Of a DNA stretch of 8,387 nucleotides, positions 6,305-8,387 are shown in pieces (position 1 is the stretch's first letter; each line of letters opens with the position of its first letter). The notes under the pieces were generated by a model. That model was not told the origin of the DNA. It made no database searches and was given only the letters and a program-made list of their open reading frames with translations. A program made the position numbers and the translations under genes. Source of the stretch: Eubacteriales Family XIII. Incertae Sedis bacterium (GTDB lineage: Bacteria > Bacillota > Clostridia > Peptostreptococcales > Anaerovoracaceae); contig JAITAX010000029.1 in NCBI GenBank assembly GCA_031283865.1, forward strand, positions 1 through 8,387, read 5' to 3'.

Positions 6305-6952
6305 ATGGAAAATAGCAGCTATTACGTGTACGCGGCCTGCCTGCTGACGGCCTGCGCCGGGCGATGGCTGACCCTGCCCGTTCGGAGCCGCTTGGCCGTT
6401 CTGGACCGCGGCAGGGAGGGCGCGCGGCGCGCGGGGAAGCGGTTGCGCGCTCGCGTCAAGGCGTTGCAAGAGCTTCTGCAGAAAGAGCGAAAGGACCGGG
6501 AGATCTACGAGGCCATCAGCTTCCTGCGGAATGTCACGGCTGTGGGGATGAGCGGCAGCATGAGCGCGGATCTCGCGCTGCAGAGGCTCGCAGAGAACAA
6601 GGGCGTGCTGCAACCCGCCTATGCCAAGACCCTGGGGCTGTTGCGGCTCAACAGGCGGGAAGAGGCCGCCAAGAAATTCGCGGAGGCGGTCGGAGACGGA
6701 CTTGGACTCGATTTTATCCGCGTCGTGCTGCAATGGGACGATATCGATCCGCATGAGCTTACCGCGTCGCTGACCTCCTATCAGAAGAGCCTGAAAGAGA
6801 TGCGCGTCACGGCGCGCAGGAAACGGGATGAACTGCTGAGCGATCTGATCTACATCCCCGTGATTGTCAACATACTGCTCATATTTGTGAACTTCATATT
6901 TATCACGTATTTTGTGGAACAGCGGGATATGCTGCGCGACCTGTTCTTTTGA
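6305..6952 (+). CDS. tadC: TadC-like integral membrane platform protein
   Basis: The protein has 215 residues. One membrane helix is at the N-terminus (about 6-24), then a basic, coiled-coil-prone stretch (28-66). A cytoplasmic helical domain follows with FLRNVTAVGMSGSMSADLAL at about 73-92, resembling the family's pattern of a helix followed by G-x-S and an A-L helix. A strong C-terminal membrane segment lies at about 181-204. TadC usually pairs with TadB in the inner platform. This one is shorter than typical TadC (about 280-320 residues) and appears to have fewer membrane segments, so it is a reduced version or a divergent family. It begins 19 bases after tadB, with GAGG 4 bases before the ATG and a second purine-rich AGGGAGG further upstream. 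No start in another frame fits better. Confidence 0.72.
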   Translation: MENSSYYVYAACLLTACAGRWLTLPVRSRLAVLDRGREGARRAGKRLRARVKALQELLQKERKDREIYEAISFLRNVTAVGMSGSMSADLALQRLAENKGVLQPAYAKTLGLLRLNRREEAAKKFAEAVGDGLGLDFIRVVLQWDDIDPHELTASLTSYQKSLKEMRVTARRKRDELLSDLIYIPVIVNILLIFVNFIFITYFVEQRDMLRDLFF

Positions 6953-7006
6953 GGCCACCCCGCGCCGCTGTTTGAGCCTTCGGATTGAAAAAGAAAGGAA
7001 CATGCC

Positions 7007-7156
7007 ATGAAACAGACGATTATCTTATTGGCTACGGTCATTCTGGGCATCGCGATTTCGACGATGATTCTGTCGTTCCAAGAAACGACGCAGAAAATTA
7101 CGGACGCGACGCAGGGCAAGATGAGCAAAGTTCTCGAAGTGACAGAAGCGCCATGA
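7007..7156 (+). CDS. Small single-helix membrane protein 1, candidate pilin-like subunit (49 aa)
   Basis: The peptide has 49 residues: MKQ, then a hydrophobic helix (about 4-24), then a polar tail rich in Thr, Gln and Lys (about 25-49). The ribosome-binding site AAAGGAA lies 7 bases before the ATG. A nearby ATG at 7002 reads straight into a stop. The size and the helix-plus-short-tail shape resemble a mature Flp-type pilin. However, there is no basic prepilin leader ending in Gly and no Glu at +5 of a cleavage site, so it would not be processed by a classical prepilin peptidase. Its N-terminus resembles those of the next two genes. The gene lies 54 bases after tadC and overlaps the next by ATGA. 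Coding status is supported by the ribosome-binding site, the overlap and the operon position. The pilin role is inference. Confidence 0.65.
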   Translation: MKQTIILLATVILGIAISTMILSFQETTQKITDATQGKMSKVLEVTEAP

Positions 7157-7299
7157 AGCAGTTTATCGTGTTGATCGCGACGGTGGCGCTCGGACTCGCG
7201 ATCTACGGCATGATCGCGGGTCCCGGAGAGCATTCGATGCTGTCGGCGGTGAAAGGCGTCTGGACGGACGAGATCGACCTGCGCACGCGGGAGCCGTAG
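7153..7299 (+). CDS. Small single-helix membrane protein 2 (48 aa)
   Basis: The peptide has 48 residues: MKQFIVL, a hydrophobic helix (about 4-22), then a short acidic/polar tail. It starts on the ATGA that ends the previous gene and lacks a good ribosome-binding site of its own, so it is probably translated by coupling. The first 21 bases are nearly the same as those of the gene at 7379, and the first ten residues differ from that gene's only at position 8. This suggests duplication or a shared membrane-insertion signal. Like its neighbours it lacks a prepilin leader. I do not recognise a named family. A candidate minor subunit or assembly factor is the best guess. Confidence 0.62.
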   Translation: MKQFIVLIATVALGLAIYGMIAGPGEHSMLSAVKGVWTDEIDLRTREP

Positions 7300-7378
7300 C
7301 GGTGGGCGGCGGACGGCGAGCGCCCGTCCGCGCGTATGATTTGCGGCGGCCTTTGCGCCGCCGCGCGAGGGTAAGACT
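7300..7378 (+). other. Intercistronic gap with two GC-rich hairpins
   Basis: Two perfect 8-bp stems sit in tandem: GCGGACGG/CCGTCCGC (7309-7316/7324-7331, 7-base loop) and GCGGCGGC/GCCGCCGC (7343-7350/7357-7364, 6-base loop). Neither is followed by a T-run, so termination is unlikely. They may stabilise or set the ends of the upstream message coding for the two 48-49-residue proteins. The weak ribosome-binding site GAGGG (7367-7371) for the next gene begins 3 bases after the second stem. Confidence 0.6.
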
Positions 7379-7798
7379 ATGAAACAGTTTATCGTGCTGG
7401 CGGCAACGCTGCCGCTCATCATGGTGTTCATCATGCAGTTCGCGCTCGAACAGATGAATCAGGGCAGGATCGCGGCCCTGCAGGAACTCGTGTACGGCGC
7501 GAAAGAACAGGCCAAGCAGGAGGGGCGCTTCACGCCCGCCGTCAAGGCGGCGCTCGCGCACGACATCGCCGAGCGATTCAAGCTCGACGAGAGCGAGGTC
7601 GTCATCGAGGCGGACAATCGCGTGAAGTACAGGCGAAACGCGTTCGACGAACGGGAGATGATCGCGTACAGGGTCGAGGTTCCGATTGAGAAAATCATGG
7701 CGGGGAACAGGTTGATGGGCATTCCCGACGAAGAGAACGCCGGCGTCTACGTCATAGAGGGAAGCACGGCCAGCGAAAAGCTGCGGGACGCGCCATGA
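7379..7798 (+). CDS. Membrane-anchored pilin/pseudopilin-like protein (139 aa)
   Basis: The protein has 139 residues: MKQFIVLAAT leading into one hydrophobic helix (about 4-22). An amphipathic helical region follows (about 24-75, KEQAKQEGRFTPAVK), then a small domain likely to include strands (about 74-105, SEVVIEADN and AYRVEVPIEKIMAG), and an acidic C-terminus. A hydrophobic N-terminal helix continued by an amphipathic helix and a small beta domain is the layout of type IV pilins and pseudopilins, but no cleavable prepilin leader is present. I believe related proteins occur beside Tad-like ATPases in Clostridia, from memory. The start has GAGGG 7 bases upstream, and the end overlaps the next gene by ATGA. 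Likely a minor pilin, TadE-like subunit or tip protein; the exact role is unassigned. Confidence 0.72.
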   Translation: MKQFIVLAATLPLIMVFIMQFALEQMNQGRIAALQELVYGAKEQAKQEGRFTPAVKAALAHDIAERFKLDESEVVIEADNRVKYRRNAFDEREMIAYRVEVPIEKIMAGNRLMGIPDEENAGVYVIEGSTASEKLRDAP

Positions 7799-8247
7799 AG
7801 ACGCTGATCGTGTTTCTGGGCCTGCTGCTCTGCTGCACGGCTTTCCTGTTCTACCAGAACGACATGGGCCGCTACATGCGCGCGCAGACGGCTTTGAAAG
7901 CGCTCGCGGAGGAATGCGCGGCCGGCGCCGCGCTCTACTTCGACGAGGAAGCCTTTGCCGAGGGCCGTATGATCTTCAACGAGGACGAGGCCCGCGCCTG
8001 CGTCGCTTACATGCTGGCATCCTCCGGCGTCCCGGCGCCGGATGTCAGGGCGGCGGGTCCCGTCTCCGCCGCCGTGTCATTCTACGACGACCGGGGCGCC
8101 TACGGCATGAACGCCGGCGCCTACGGCGTCATCCGCCACCCCTCCGTCGTCGTAAAACTGCGCGTCGCAACGGAAGACATCTTCCGCCTGCCCTTTCTGA
8201 CCGTGACCGCGCTCGAACGGGAAGCCATGTACGAACTGCCGAATTGA
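7795..8247 (+). CDS. Membrane-anchored TadE/TadG-like pseudopilin candidate (150 aa)
   Basis: The protein has 150 residues. MKTLIVFLGLLLCC begins a hydrophobic segment (about 4-20) with two cysteines at 13-14. This is followed by a helix (RAQTALKALAEECAAGAALYFD, about 29-50) of the type that follows the anchor in TadE/TadG-like minor pilins, then a small domain ending in strands (SVVVKLRVATEDIF, LTVTALEREAMYEL). The Cys pair is not in a convincing lipobox, since there is no L-x-x-C with a preceding basic n-region of lipoprotein length. The gene starts on the ATGA of the previous stop and is last in the operon. A 12-base direct repeat GGCGCCTACGGC occurs at 8095-8106 and 8116-8127, encoding GAYG twice. 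Role by position: minor pseudopilin or substrate. Confidence 0.68.
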   Translation: MKTLIVFLGLLLCCTAFLFYQNDMGRYMRAQTALKALAEECAAGAALYFDEEAFAEGRMIFNEDEARACVAYMLASSGVPAPDVRAAGPVSAAVSFYDDRGAYGMNAGAYGVIRHPSVVVKLRVATEDIFRLPFLTVTALEREAMYELPN

Positions 8248-8248
8248 C

Positions 8249-8268
8249 GCGGCGCCCTGCGGCGCCGC
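8249..8268 (+). other. GC-rich inverted repeat at operon end
   Basis: GCGGCGCC (8249-8256) pairs with GGCGCCGC (8261-8268) around a 4-base loop. It begins 2 bases after the last stop codon. There is no T-run after it, so it is not a standard intrinsic terminator. It may protect the 3' end of the message or act with another factor. Confidence 0.5.
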
Positions 8269-8283
8269 CGCCGTTCGCATATC

Positions 8284-8324
8284 GAAATTTCACGCGCATC
8301 GCCGCACGTCGCCGGCGAAATTTC
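8284..8324 (+). terminator. Weak candidate terminator / inverted repeat
   Basis: GAAATTTC occurs at 8284-8291 and 8317-8324. It is its own reverse complement, so the two copies can pair as an 8-bp stem around a 25-base GC-rich loop, followed by a mixed pyrimidine stretch. It directly abuts the -35 box of the next promoter. It could equally be an operator with two palindromic half-sites. The stem is AT-rich and the T-run poor. Confidence 0.25.
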
Positions 8325-8353
8325 TTGCCATCTTTCCTCCGACAATGTATAAT
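8325..8353 (+). promoter_or_regulatory. Sigma-A promoter reading out of the window
   Basis: TTGCCA (8325-8330) and a perfect TATAAT (8348-8353) are 17 bases apart, with local AT enrichment. Transcription would start near 8360. No gene start can be confirmed before the window ends at 8387. Confidence 0.75.
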
Positions 8354-8387
8354 AACCGAAGAACAGGGCTGTACAATAAATGACTGC

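Noticed and set aside
7831..7842. Lipoprotein signal with the Cys pair near residue 13 of the last gene
   Set aside because: The residues before the cysteines do not form a good lipobox, and the segment continues as a membrane helix beyond them.

Overview
The window is GC-rich bacterial DNA with Gram-positive (Firmicutes/Clostridia-type) signals. These are near-consensus sigma-A promoters (TTGACA-16-TATAAT with an extended -10, and TTGCCA-17-TATAAT), a 12-base Shine-Dalgarno match to the 16S tail, and frequent TTG starts. An anaerobic GC-rich Clostridia member is a reasonable inference, supported by a remnant of an oxygen-sensitive 2-hydroxyacyl-CoA dehydratase. The genus cannot be told from the sequence. 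All credible genes are on the + strand.

Region 1 (1-2334) is metabolic. It opens with what looks like an internally deleted 2-hydroxyacyl-CoA dehydratase subunit: the N-terminal cluster-binding segment is joined in frame to the C-terminal segment. A short leader follows, then a complete thiamine-pyrophosphate enzyme of the acetolactate synthase / 2-hydroxyacyl-CoA lyase superfamily, closed by a strong intrinsic terminator at 2285-2334. The spacer between gene and terminator (2168-2284) holds another hairpin and a faint REP-like motif.

Region 2 (2404-8247) is one operon behind a strong promoter and a roughly 120-base GC-rich leader that can fold into a multibranched structure ending just before the ribosome-binding site. 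In order it encodes: a membrane-anchored SAF-domain protein (CpaB/RcpC-like); a ParA/CpaE-like protein whose P-loop is degenerate; a TadA/CpaF-type secretion ATPase with an altered Walker A; two integral membrane platform proteins (TadB- and TadC-like); and four small proteins, each with a short basic N-terminus and one N-terminal membrane helix (49, 48, 139 and 150 residues). Genes overlap or nearly touch, except for a 54-base gap before the first small gene and a 79-base gap with two GC-rich hairpins between the second and third. The set is a reduced Tad (tight adherence, type IVb pilus-like) machine of a single-membrane cell. The ATPase and TadB/TadC would drive assembly or secretion, the SAF and CpaE-like proteins would position or regulate it, and the small anchored proteins are the candidate pilin, pseudopilin or substrate subunits. 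No secretin, prepilin peptidase or classical Flp prepilin lies in the window.

Region 3 (8248-8387) is intergenic. It has GC-rich and AT-rich inverted repeats and a good promoter at 8325-8353 reading out of the window to the right.

The best candidates for something undescribed are the set of small leaderless pilin-like proteins, the structured leader RNA of the pilus operon, the nucleotide-site changes in both ATPases of the machine, and the internally deleted dehydratase.
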